DNA of 64,000 bases from Heliocidaris tuberculata (taxonomy: Eukaryota > Echinodermata > Echinoidea > Camarodonta > Echinometridae), in the NCBI GenBank assembly GCA_025618425.1, contig CM046832.1, positions 21,629,917 to 21,693,916 of the forward strand, given 5' to 3'. Of this stretch, positions 1 through 10,432 are shown piece by piece; position 1 is the first letter of the stretch, and the number at the start of each line of letters is the position of its first letter. The notes beneath the pieces were generated by a model. The model was not told where the DNA came from, searched no databases, and was given only the letters and a program-made list of their open reading frames with translations. The translations under genes and the position numbers were made by a program.

Positions 1-417
1 CTTTTCCTTCATTGAGGTATCACAGAAACAATAGAGTCAACTCTTTATAACTACTGTGGATACAAGAAAAAATACTTGGTCTGATAAGGCTTGTTCACAT
101 ATGAGCCATTTTTCAACGAGACATGTATATACCTTGGCACAAAAGGAGTGCATGTTACCTTCTGTCAGAATTGTTAGTGTTAATAGCCGGAAATCTTGGA
201 AGCGACATGTCACGGCGACAAATCACTCATTCGTGAGCAAGCCTTTATAGTTGTCCGCATTCGTATACTAAGGAAAGTTACAATAAATCAAATACTCTGA
301 TAAATGAAAGTTTTCAATGAACCAGAAACTATTTATGTATAGAGAGCTCACAGTAAGGCATTTATCATAATAAAAATAATGTGACGTAAAAAATTTGCAA
401 TTTAAGATGTTCCCATC
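1..417. other. Non-coding AT-rich stretch
   Basis: I see no exon, RNA gene or recognisable repeat here. The short open frames have low-complexity or random composition and no flanking splice signals in phase. Confidence 0.5.
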
Positions 418-560
418 GGGACTCGGACTCGGACTCGGACTCGGACTCGGATGTCTAGGACTCGGGACTCGGATGCCAGTACTCGGACTTGGACTTGGAC
501 TCGGACTCGGACTCGGACTCGGACTCCAGGGACTCGGACTCGGACTCGGATTCGGATGGG
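418..560 (+). repeat. GGACTC hexanucleotide tandem repeat
   Basis: A run of GGACTC units with a few interruptions (GGATGTCTAGGACTC, GGATGCCAGTACTC, GGACTTGGACTT). Because the unit is six bases, every frame stays open: one frame reads Gly-Leu repeats and another Arg-Thr repeats. These are repeat artefacts and not proteins. Confidence 0.9.
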
Positions 561-1290
561 ATGGACTCGACTACAGCACTGCTTTACGCTAATCCAAATC
601 TTGTGTTCTACATTTCATTTGACTATTCTGAAACTAAATCAGGATGATTTTACATTTTCTATAATAAAATTGTTGTCTCTTGGTGAACTTCAAAAAGAAA
701 GTGTAAATAAAAAATTGAGAACTTGAAGTAAAACAAGACTAACTTTTTTTTTTTAAATCAAAAATAATATTATCAAGTAACAAAAAATTAAAATTTTATT
801 GAAGGTTTAAACTTGTTATGAGTCACATATCTATTTACTTACATTCTAGGAACAAATAAACATTAAATATGCGAATATGTTGTTTTATACACAATTACAC
901 ATGCAACAAGGAATTAAAGCCTATATATGTCCTTTTGGTGAGCAATGCAAATGCTACAAAACACAAACAGGTCTCAGTCCTAATTAGCAAATACTGGCCT
1001 GCAGATGGCGCTATTCAGATAAAGGCTCAAATACCATTGATCACTCCTATCCTGTATTCATATTGATCCCATAAAGGTCAGAGGAGGGGTCATCACAAAC
1101 ATTCTTTCCAGATATTTGAGAGGCCATGTGAACATAGAATCTCATGTGGTATGACTTTATAATGAAGACAAATGACCAGATATTTGTTATTTTTTAAATC
1201 TATGACACAAAGTAGGATTCTGGGCTAATAGTTAATCTACATTTCAGACCTGGTACATAATTTAGTACTCGAGAAAACCAAATATTGTCT
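561..1290. other. Non-coding stretch
   Basis: AT-rich single-copy-looking DNA with no exon signal that I can support. Confidence 0.45.
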
Positions 1291-1350
1291 TCGGAGAGCT
1301 GTAAGGGCATTAACTCATAACAGAACAAATATCTTTCTAGCCCTCAACTG
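1291..1350. repeat. Degenerate copy of the AGCCAGAAGGGC inverted-repeat family
   Basis: The segment GAGCTGTAAGGGCATTAACT matches the left arm plus centre of the copy at 63671-63748 (GGAGCCAGAAGGGCATTAAC), and a decayed right arm follows (CTAGCCCTCAACTGGC). Several mismatches mean the hairpin no longer pairs well. It is called only by resemblance to the better copies at 14837, 43760 and 63671. Confidence 0.45.
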
Positions 1351-1425
1351 GCAGTGTGGCATAGGAATCATTTTTCAGTTGATATCAAACCCCATGCAAG
1401 TTACTTTTCTATTAAGAAATGCATC

Positions 1426-2016
1426 TTAAAGGGCAATCCAACCTTGGTAATAAAATGATTTGTGTGAAAGCAGAAAAATAAGAAAAAAAGGATGGTGAAA
1501 GTTTGAAAGAAATCGGACAAGGACTAAGAAAGTTATGGATGTTTGAAAAATGAGATCACTACATCTATGCGAATCTCAAATTGGCAATTTGGTGAGTCAA
1601 TTGTGACATTTTTGTGGACAACTCTCCCATTTGTCGTACACAAAAATATCATTAATTTGCGGTTTTCTTTGAGGCGCTTTTACCCTCGGGGCTGTACTCA
1701 AAATATATTGGAGATAGCATATTGTTATAGGTCTTCATGAACGAAAAGATCCTACTGAGTAATGCATTTCGAAAAAAGTGACATTTTAGTCATTTTGTGT
1801 GTTAGAGTGAATGGGGGAGTTGTTCACAGCTACATCATAGTGACATTACCTATTCGGCCAATTTGAAATTCCCATAAGCATAGTGATTACAACTTTCAAA
1901 AATTCATAACTTTTTTATTGCTTGTCCGATTTCGTTCAAACTTTCACCAATCTGCTTCTCTGATTTTTCCTCTTTCTTTCAAAGCAACTTGCTATCAAGG
2001 TTGGATTTCCCTTTAA
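1426..2016. mobile_element. TTAA-flanked foldback MITE, copy A
   Basis: Begins TTAAAGGGCAATCCAACCTT and ends AAGGTTGGATTTCCCTTTAA, so the termini are inverted repeats flanked by TTAA on both sides. The inverted homology continues inward: a left-arm block around 1500-1555 (gtgaaagtttgaaagaaatc and following) is the reverse complement of a right-arm block around 1905-1960. Almost the whole element is therefore a foldback. A second copy of about 85-90% identity lies at 9008-9588. No transposase frame is present. TTAA target sites are typical of piggyBac-like (also Kolobok) transposases, but the superfamily is inferred. Confidence 0.85.
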
Positions 2017-2316
2017 TGTAAATAGGTAATCATGTCATTGACCAAACAGAACTACATTTTTTGCAGAAAAGGGATGTAATGTTGTTGGGATCTTGAATGA
2101 GTTAGATGGGGTAAAAATGATTTGCTAGGATGTTTCACCACATTTTCTCTAAAATAAACTGAGAAAGAAAGTGAAAATATATGTATATCTTGAGGTATGT
2201 AGATTAAATTAGGTAGATCATACATGTTTGTCATCTCAGTTCTTGCCCTTCTGGATCTCAACAGATAAAATGTTTGATGTTGCTTACAACAGAAAGTATA
2301 CATATGGAGCCTCTGT

Positions 2317-2319
<3 letters not shown>
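2017..2319. other. Non-coding stretch
   Basis: Nothing recognised between the foldback element and the GA microsatellite. Confidence 0.45.
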
Positions 2320-2362
<43 letters not shown>

Positions 2363-2368
2363 AGAGAG
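2320..2368 (+). repeat. GA microsatellite
   Basis: Nearly uninterrupted GA dinucleotide run. Both long open frames across it are repeat artefacts (Glu-Arg on one strand, Ser-Leu on the other). Confidence 0.95.
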
Positions 2369-2817
2369 ATGGGGGTGGGGCAAGAAAATGTTCCAGCAAC
2401 TTTAATAATCACACGCAATCCTAATTTTCCTAAATTATACACTCATTCAAGTCTAACCATGATTCAGTCAACATATCTGATTGAATACTTGTAATGGTGC
2501 TATCATTTTAATTTGATAAACATCTATTTCAAAAGAAAAGTTTAGACAGGGAGTTTCATTTGTTGGGAGATACATGTAGCTAAGGGTGTTGATTCTATGA
2601 AAAAATATATTAAAATTAAAATCGAAATTAAAATTTACATTTATTTCCTTCTCATCGGTACAATGTGATATAAAAAGGATACATGTGTAGCAATGTAGTG
2701 AATTATGAACATAGAGTACAATACAGTAAATAATTCAGAAAATAGGCAAAAAAGTGGAAAACAAAGCTTGTGTTGGGAACACCCTTAGCAATTAAACACA
2801 AGTTTAATATAATACAC

Positions 2818-2842
2818 ATCTGGCTCTCAGTAGACAATCAAT
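2818..2842. repeat. Single right arm of the AGCCAGAAGGGC inverted-repeat family
   Basis: CTGGCTCTCAGTAGACAATC is nearly identical to the right arm of the complete copy at 14886-14910 (CTGGCTCTCAGCAGACAATA). I cannot find the matching left arm beside it. Confidence 0.5.
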
Positions 2843-2979
2843 TTGTCTTTATGGTAAAGAGAACCAATGTGAATCTGTACTTTGCAGGAATCTTGCAGGG
2901 ATACAAAACATTCAAATGAATAACATCTCTTTTACATAAACAGAAAATCAAATTTGTGTTGAAACACTACTAAATCTTA

Positions 2980-3468
2980 TACCCCTTTCAAACCAGTTTC
3001 CCCGCTTAACTTCCCCAGTGAAAACCTCCCAAATTTTATGAGCACGAATTCCTTTGGTCACCCAGGGAGGTACATAAGCAACCGTCAGACCGCCCTCACT
3101 TTCCCGGGACAGTTGCCAGTGGTTACAAATTCCATGTTCGATCAGCCAGAATTCAGGTCAGATTCAGGGAGATGTGTTTGTGTTTTCGCACGCGGTTAAT
3201 GAAAGTCGATGCGACGACATGGGATCATGACCGGAAGTGATAATTGATTACTAACGTATTTCACCGAGGAAGTTCTCTGCCGACCTTTCAAACCAACCAC
3301 TTACCCGCTGAAACTCTCTTTCCCCGTGTAAGTTCTCCATCTCGGTAGGTGGACAAGTTACGCAGGGAAGTTCTTCGGCTTTACGCAGGTAACTTTTCCC
3401 TTGTTCCTTTCAGACCGGACCTTTCCCCGTGTAACTTCCCTGGGTAAGTGCTTGGTTTGAAAGGGGTA
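2980..3468. mobile_element. PIF/Harbinger-like MITE with TTA target duplication
   Basis: Left end TACCCCTTTCAAACCAGT and right end TGGTTTGAAAGGGGTA are inverted repeats. TTA precedes the left end (2977-2979) and follows the right end (3469-3471). Internally the element repeats a CCCCGTGTAACTTCC-like word several times in both orientations. A 3 bp TTA/TAA duplication with short TIRs is the mark of the PIF/Harbinger superfamily (established). Assignment here is by that rule only, and no transposase is encoded. Confidence 0.8.
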
Positions 3469-3547
3469 TTACACACATTAGGAAGTCGGATGAGGTTAAA
3501 TTCGATTAGATTAAATCTCTGAGTAAAATTCTGAGATGTTAATTTAC

Positions 3548-3611
3548 CTTGTAGAAAGGACTAAAGTAGATTGACTCTTGCTCTAGACTTTGAAGAAATG
3601 ATTCAGAAGCT
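3548..3611 (-). CDS. Possible coding exon of an unidentified minus-strand gene
   Basis: Read on the minus strand, the segment lies between an acceptor ending ggtatcag and a donor AAG|gtaaat, and in one phase encodes ASESFLQSLEQESIYFSPFY plus Lys. Composition looks protein-like, but phase does not join simply to the other candidate exons at 3800-4003 and 4976-5013. It could belong to a gene mostly outside the window. Low confidence. Confidence 0.25.
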
Positions 3612-3680
3612 CTGATACCGGTAAGTTTAAATATGAAATCAAGAGTTTAAAATTCAGTATTCATAACAAACCTGGGCCCT

Positions 3681-3808
3681 CTTGCATAAAAAGTTGCGTT
3701 TAATTGCAACTCAAAAAATTAAACGCAAGTCCCACGTACTCGATCCTGATTGGTTGAAAATCAAATTTAATTTTTTGAGTTGCGTTTAATCACAACTTTT
3801 TATGCAAG
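3681..3808. mobile_element. Short foldback MITE (about 128 bp)
   Basis: CTTGCATAAAAAGTTGCGTT at the left is mirrored at the right by CACAACTTTTTATGCAAG. The arms of roughly 40 bases also include CAACTCAAAAAATTAAA and its complement. No coding capacity. It lies immediately next to the minus-strand open frame at 3800-4003 and supplies that frame's stop codon. Confidence 0.8.
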
Positions 3809-4003
3809 ATCATGAACTTGAATACAGTGACTATGGTAAGATTCCAGTGAAGACAAAATAAGTTTCCATTCCAAAAGTTCCTCATGCAAGTCCTTCATTT
3901 TGTAAAATGACCTTTTTATCACATTTTTTAATTTACCGACCTCAGGTACAGTAGCATTAAGCCTCATATAAAGTGACACCAGTGACCCCCTTTTCTCCAA
4001 CAT
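3800..4003 (-). CDS. Possible coding segment, coiled-coil-like, unidentified
   Basis: A 67-codon minus-strand frame with lysine/leucine/glutamate-rich, helix-prone composition (for example KLKNVIKRSFYKMKDLHEEL). Upstream is an acceptor-like ctttgtag, and the frame continues a few codons 5' of the ATG to a TGA. The last codons run into the MITE at 3681-3808, so the natural 3' end is unclear. No family recognised. It could be an exon of the same gene as 3548-3611, a decayed exon, or chance. Confidence 0.25.
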   Translation of the reverse strand: MLEKRGSLVSLYMRLNATVPEVGKLKNVIKRSFYKMKDLHEELLEWKLILSSLESYHSHCIQVHDLA

Positions 4004-4975
4004 ATTTCTACAAAGTATGGAGCTACTACCAGATCACATCAGATTTCAACTGATTTATTACATGACCATTTTAAAACCTGAAATCCCACTCACACAAATC
4101 TCATTCTATTGGAACAAAACCCATGTATTTTGGGCACAAATGACGGATTTGAAGACCAATTTGTTCAAGATGATATCAGTCAGCAATTTTCAAATTGACT
4201 GCCCAAGCAATGACTGTTGCAACTGATACCATCATTAAGTATACAAATAACACGCAATGGTCTGTAAAATTGGCAATAAGCTTCTTATATCACCATAATT
4301 ACTATAATTTACTAGAGTTATTTATCCTTTTACGATACATGTGCCTGGAATATAGACATTTCATGGTAACAGGTGAAATTCCTACAAAATTAATAGAGAT
4401 TTTACTTGTACAAGATATTACTTGTACACATGACAGCCTACATACTGTACGTATTACAAGAGACAAATTTATAGATGTTTACTCAAACTTTTTGAAAAGT
4501 TTTGTACAAAACCTACAACATATGCCTTGGAGCATTTGCTCTTGGCTTTCTCCAGCTGATGAATGCAAATGGTTAAGAGGAAAGGCTGGCAGCAACAAGG
4601 CAGGCTCACATATAAAAGTACCTTTGACACTTACTATGATTTGAAACATGCATAACATACCTGCTATACATGTATATGTTTGTCTGTGTACTAACAAACT
4701 ATATATACATGTACATGAGAGGATATACGCTTAACATTTATATTTTAACACAGATATTTGCCTGACAGGATGGAACAAAATGGTGAAATATACATGTACC
4801 CCCAAAAGTGTCACAAGATTCATTGTCCCTATACATGTATTAGCTTGAATTGCTGCATCAATCCGAAGTCTCCATACATACAAAATAAGTACATTTATAG
4901 GCCTACTCCTTATCTTACAGGAGACTCAAACCTAGGAACATTATACACCTTTAAAAGATGATCTATTAATCTTAC

Positions 4976-5013
4976 CTTCAGACCCCCTTGATACCATTTT
5001 ATGAACTAGATGA
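4976..5013 (-). CDS. Possible short minus-strand exon
   Basis: Minus-strand segment with acceptor ctatcag and a good donor GAAG|gtaaga. One frame is open (HLVHKMVSRGSE). It ends in phase 1, which does not match the phase expected by the segment at 3800-4003, so an exon chain is not established. Confidence 0.2.
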
Positions 5014-5924
5014 CTGATAGATATGACTTCCAACTGTCAACTTCTGAATCACAAAATGATTGAAGTTAAAGATAATTCATGCAACAGTTTTTCAACAGCC
5101 AACTTTTTGTGACAAAACAACATTTCCCATTAAAGGGAATTATTCCACTCTGTCCTGCACTGATGAGCCGTAAGAATGTTAACAAATCCACAAAGCATTT
5201 ACAACCTGAATATTAACAAATAATACAAAGAAAGGTCACTAGTACAGAAAATACCACACTTTTTTCATGCCTACACAAAGAGATATTATTTTCAATCTCC
5301 CTTTGGCGGTAGCATATCTGACAGTATGCACAGTTGCTGCATTATGGACTTGTTTTTGTTGTGAAGAGGGTAAAATATGAAACAGTATCAGGCACTAATT
5401 ATTTTATCCTTTTAATTCAAATAAAATCTTAAAGGGAATGTTCAACTTTCAAAACTACATTTTTTAATTGATCCAAAACATGATGGGGAATAAGATTATA
5501 CAGGTGGTAAGTGTGACAAAAGTAAGGAGTTCCCTGTCAGATTACTCGTTTAGATGTTACATATAAATGTATTTTCATTTCATACCACTCTACGTACGGA
5601 AATTATAGAAGCCTTATGATTTGTTACTGAAAATGGATATTTTTTTTTTCCACATTAAAGTTGATCATTCTTCTAAAAAATTTCAGGGATATCTCTTTTT
5701 AACATTCTATGTAAATGAATAAATGTCCCAAGTCCTTTTAAAAACCATGTCGAAATGTTGGAAAGTACCTTTAATACATACTTTCAACAGGTAAACTTTC
5801 TTCACAGTATTCATGTACATGAAAATCTAAAAAGTAGCACTTTCTTTTTACATTTCAGCAAATCTATTTTTTTTACAAAACATCCAGCTTCAAGGGCAAA
5901 TTCACACATTATGGAGATCCAATG
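5014..5924. other. Probable 3' UTR and flank of the minus-strand unknown gene
   Basis: Directly follows, on the minus strand, the stop codon of the eight-exon gene. ATTAAA-type words occur on the minus strand near 5411-5416 and 5463-5468, but I cannot decide a cleavage site. No other feature seen. Confidence 0.4.
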
Positions 5925-6023
5925 TTAGTTCCATTCAAAGCAATATTCCAGGTGAAAAGACTTAATTTGTTCACTTGCATTCTTGTTAACAACTTCCAAT
6001 CTTCCATCTGCTGTGTTTATGAC
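5925..6023 (-). CDS. Unknown gene, coding exon 8 (terminal)
   Basis: Acceptor with a pyrimidine tract (catattttcactcag) followed by 32 codons and TAA. Starts in phase 0, matching the phase-0 donor of exon 7. Encodes residues 174-205 (VINTADGRLEVVNKNASEQ and onward). Confidence 0.65.
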   Translation of the reverse strand, partial: VINTADGRLEVVNKNASEQIKSFHLEYCFEWN

Positions 6024-9000
6024 CTGAGTGAAAATATGCTTGAAAGGCACTATCATTATTGCAATCACAAGCCTCTACCTGTATGGGTGCTTGTCCATGA
6101 AAATGTTTCTAATAATACATTTGTTGCAATTTTGTATTACGATCATCTCTGTATATGTATACCTTAATTTTGTTTTCAAAGATATACTTTGTCATTTATA
6201 TTCTATCACTCCTTTTTATTCAATGCAACAATGATTCAATCAAGGTAGCTTCTTGTATTTGATCTACCGTTACATGATATTTCATACTGAATAAACAAAG
6301 AATTACATGCTAAAATGTTTATCCGAAGATCAAAATGTTGGGAAAACACATTTGAAAGTGTGAAGCATAACGATTCACATTTAGCACAACAAAAAATGAA
6401 CAACCTTAATCATGGTACATTTATTAGTATTTATTCTTTCATTTACTTATCTATTCATTTATGTATTCATTCTAGGCCTAATTCATTCCATTTTTCATTT
6501 ATCTACCCCCCCTTTTTTTGTGGGGGGGGGGGGGTATTCCACACTTCTATTTCAACAACAGTTTTTCATGAGATTTCCTATGTTTATACTGAATGTATAC
6601 ATTCCTGAATGCCAGACAAAGGTCAATGACCACAGAGCTCATGTTATCCCTCTGTGAGCATTCCTGCGGTAATCAATCTACCTTATTTCATTTGTTCTCT
6701 GTTTGTGGAGGTATTGTATTCATTTCTTAGGATGCTAAATGAACAAAAAACAATGATTATCGTGGATATGTACATGTAGGTAGTGCATTCAGTGCTTGAT
6801 CTTTCCAACCTCATATGTAACCTACAATTTTAGAGAATATCTCAACTAGATTCACTTGGCAAATAATGACAGATGAACAAAAATATAAACACGTTAAGTT
6901 TGATTTTCATTATTATTTCCCTTACCACACAGGAGAAATCATCTCCAATCACAATGTATAAGACAGAATTAACTAGAACTCATGTAATTTGGGATTAGTT
7001 TAGAACATAAATATGTTTTGAGAATGTTTGCCAATGAATGTACAATGTATGTCAACACTTTATTGTTTCAAAATAAATACCCTTCCTTTATCCTTGTCTT
7101 GTGTTTAATGTAGCTCACATACAGTTATGTCTTGAGGAAAGAAAAAAAATGTCTCAATTCAAACATAAACTCATCACATCTTCATACACGTCTGGCACAA
7201 GCAATGTGCCCTTTGGCCTCTCTACCTTTCAATTCTCTGTGGGCACAATCAGCAAACATTTGCATGCATCATCCTTTGTGCGAATGTACCCATTGTATTC
7301 TTAGCACGGGCAGACATTACATGCACACTACACACTTTTGTGCGTCTCAGATTTCGTTCACCCCCTCCACCTTCAGCACGCAACCGTTATAGTTTGAATG
7401 CTGCCTGAGTAAAAGTAAAGAAGAAGGAAGGGCAGAGGAGAGAGAGAGACAGAGAGTCTGAAGCACAGTTACGCTGGTCATCCCAGTCAGTCGATACATT
7501 GATCCAAATTTCTTTTGTCCTACCGGATTTGCAAGAAAAGATTCTGTTGGGCAGGCATTGAATTCAGACATTGGGGATGCTCTAAAGAATGCAAGTGTAC
7601 TATATGTATAACCTGGTCTGTAACAGCAAGATCTCTTTAATAAAATCATCATTAATTCAGCATTACAACCCAATCAACAAAAGAGTTTAAGTAGGTTAAT
7701 ACTGTGAATGCTATTGCTCCTATGACCAATCTAGCATGAACATTCCATTGTTCGGGTTTTCAACAGCGTTTGGGTTTAAAACTAGTCGATGATTAAAAAT
7801 CAGAATATCCTAGAAGAAAATGATATGACATTTTTATGGGCTTGGTAGGAAGGCACAAATGGATATATAAATTTTGAGCAAAAATGCATTACTCAGGTTT
7901 TTAGATTAATACATTACATCATCTATAAATTATGAACAGTGAAAGGTTATTAATTTCTCTTTATTTAATCAAGTTGTGATGAATGAATAATATATCCACT
8001 ATTCAGGCTGCTACTTGTACATGTAGTCACTTGCTATAGACTTTACAGTAAGAAGAAATATTAAACATAAATGTACCCCAAATGACACCTGTACATACTA
8101 CATTGTATACTTGTACAGGTGCTGGGTGCTGCACTGAAGACTATTTTTCTTTCCAGATACAATGGGGATGAGCCTAATGGCAAACTTCTTGAATAGCCTT
8201 ATTGAGAAGACCTGGCACTGTGACCTCGCCTTTCAAATTAAATATGAAGGAAGAATTTGAAATTCAAGCATGAAAATTGCTGTCTCTCAATCATATAATG
8301 GGTAGATGAAAGGTTGACATGAATGCCATGGCACACACTTAAAAAGGAATGTTTTTCCACCTTGCTAGTCATTACACAAAGTGCCAAATAAATGACACAG
8401 TTTAGTCATGAATTTTCTGCTCTTATCAATAGTTAAGGCTAGTTTTCATTTATTGGAGGATGTACAGCAGAACTGTAATCATAATCAGAAGTCATTGCAG
8501 TTGTAGAATATATCAAAGTTGATATTATATCTTATCTAAATTAGCACATTTTGATTTTTTTTGATTGCTCGCTGAATTGAGAAACTGGCAATTTAATACG
8601 CAAGTCATACATGTACACATACTACTCAGGCAAGATAGTGAAGATACATAAGTCCTGTACCCCTTGGCTGCAATGTAATTTCAGATATATTTCTGGCCTG
8701 TCTGACAAAATAATTAAGAACCCAGGCTCTATAGTAAAATGATATGAAATAGCTGATTTAATGGAAATAACCTATGATGTATACAACTGGAACAAATCAT
8801 CCAGGTTTAATTTTTTTTTTAAATCAGTGATTTGAATCAATTCATTCAGTCGATTTGATCTAAATCGCAGTTACATACATCTCAATTTTTATTGCAAAAA
8901 CAACCTTGGCATCTTTCTTGAATACTAAAACATCTATAGGCTAATATCTAGGTACTCCTACTATGCATACATGTGTAATCATTCAATGTGTAGTCTACCA

Positions 9001-10372
9001 GGAATATTTAAAGGGCAATCCAACCTTGGTAAAAAGATGATTTGTGTGAAAGCAGAAAAATAAGAAAAACAGGATGGTGAAAGTTTGAAAGAAATCGGAC
9101 GAGGACTAAGAAAGTTATGGATGTTTGAAAAATGAGATCACTACATCTATGCGAATCTCAAATTGGCAATTTGGTGAGTCGATTGTGACATTTTTGTGGA
9201 CAACTCTCTCATTTGTCGTACACAAAAATATCATTAATTTGCGGTTTTCTTCGAGGTGCTTTTAACCTCGGGGCAGTACTCAAAATATATTTGAGATAGC
9301 ATATTGTTATAGGTCCTCATGAAAGAAAAAGATCATACTAAGTAATACATTTTGAAAAAAAGTGACATTTTAGTCATTTTGTGTGTTGAAGCGAATGGGG
9401 GAGTTGTCCACAGCTACATCACAGTGGCATTACCTATTCGGCCAATTTGAAATTCCCATATGTATAGTGATTACAACTTTCAAAAATTCATAACTTTCTT
9501 ATTTCGTTCAAACTTTCACCAATCTGCTTCTCTGATTTTTCCTCTTTATTTCAATGCAACTTGCTATTAAGGTTGGATTTCCCTTTAAGCTCTCAAAATA
9601 TCAAACACTGCAATGTATAAAAAGATCATGGATTTATTACTAGCGTATCGCCACAAATTACTACCAAAACAAGCTTTACCAGCTACAGTGTACTTGCAGG
9701 ATACAATGCCTGTGAAGGTTGTTAATTACCCATTTTCATTACCTTAATGAGAGATGGTAAACTGTGTACACACTGTACCAACTAATTTCAAATTATAAGT
9801 GCCAGATGCCTGCCTCATGCATAATTCCAAACATCCATTCTGAAGCCCTGATTGTTCGCAACAAAGTAGTTCACTGCACTGGACACCCATATTCCCGGAA
9901 GACACTCCATAGTATTGATGTCGCTAATATGAATATAAGGCGACAATTTCTTCTCTTTCTTTCTCTCTCTTTCTCTCTCTTTCCCTCTCTTTCTCTCTCT
10001 CTCTCTCTCCCTCTCTGGCCATCTTTCTCTCTTCCTCCCCCATATCTCTCTTTATATACTGACATACAAGTAGCAGTTGTAGCAGTTTAGTACTATTAGC
10101 AATAGTAGTAGTAGTAGTAATAGTAGTAGTAGTAGTAGTAGTAGTAGTAAGTAGTAGTAGTAGTAGTAAGTAGTAGTAAGTAGTAGTAGTAGTACTAGTA
10201 GTAGTAACAGTAATAGTAGTAATAATAGTATTAGTAGTAGTAGGAGTAGTAGTAGTAATAGTAATAGTAGTAATAATAGTATTAGTAGTAGTAGTAGTAG
10301 TAGAAGTATTAGTAGGAGGAGGAGGAAAAGGGAAAGAAAGAAAGAAAGAAAAAGAGGAGAAAGAGAGAGATA

Positions 10373-10432
<60 letters not shown>

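Noticed and set aside
4195..4644. 149-codon plus-strand frame
   Set aside because: AT-rich composition, no domain, no splice context; likely chance.
5428..5776. Another TTAAAGGG element starting at 5430
   Set aside because: The proposed right end (AAAGTACCTTTAAT) matches the left end poorly, so inverted termini are not established.
7132..7392. 86-codon plus-strand frame in a slightly richer block
   Set aside because: No splice sites in phase and many Cys/His without a pattern; antisense to an intron of the reconstructed gene.
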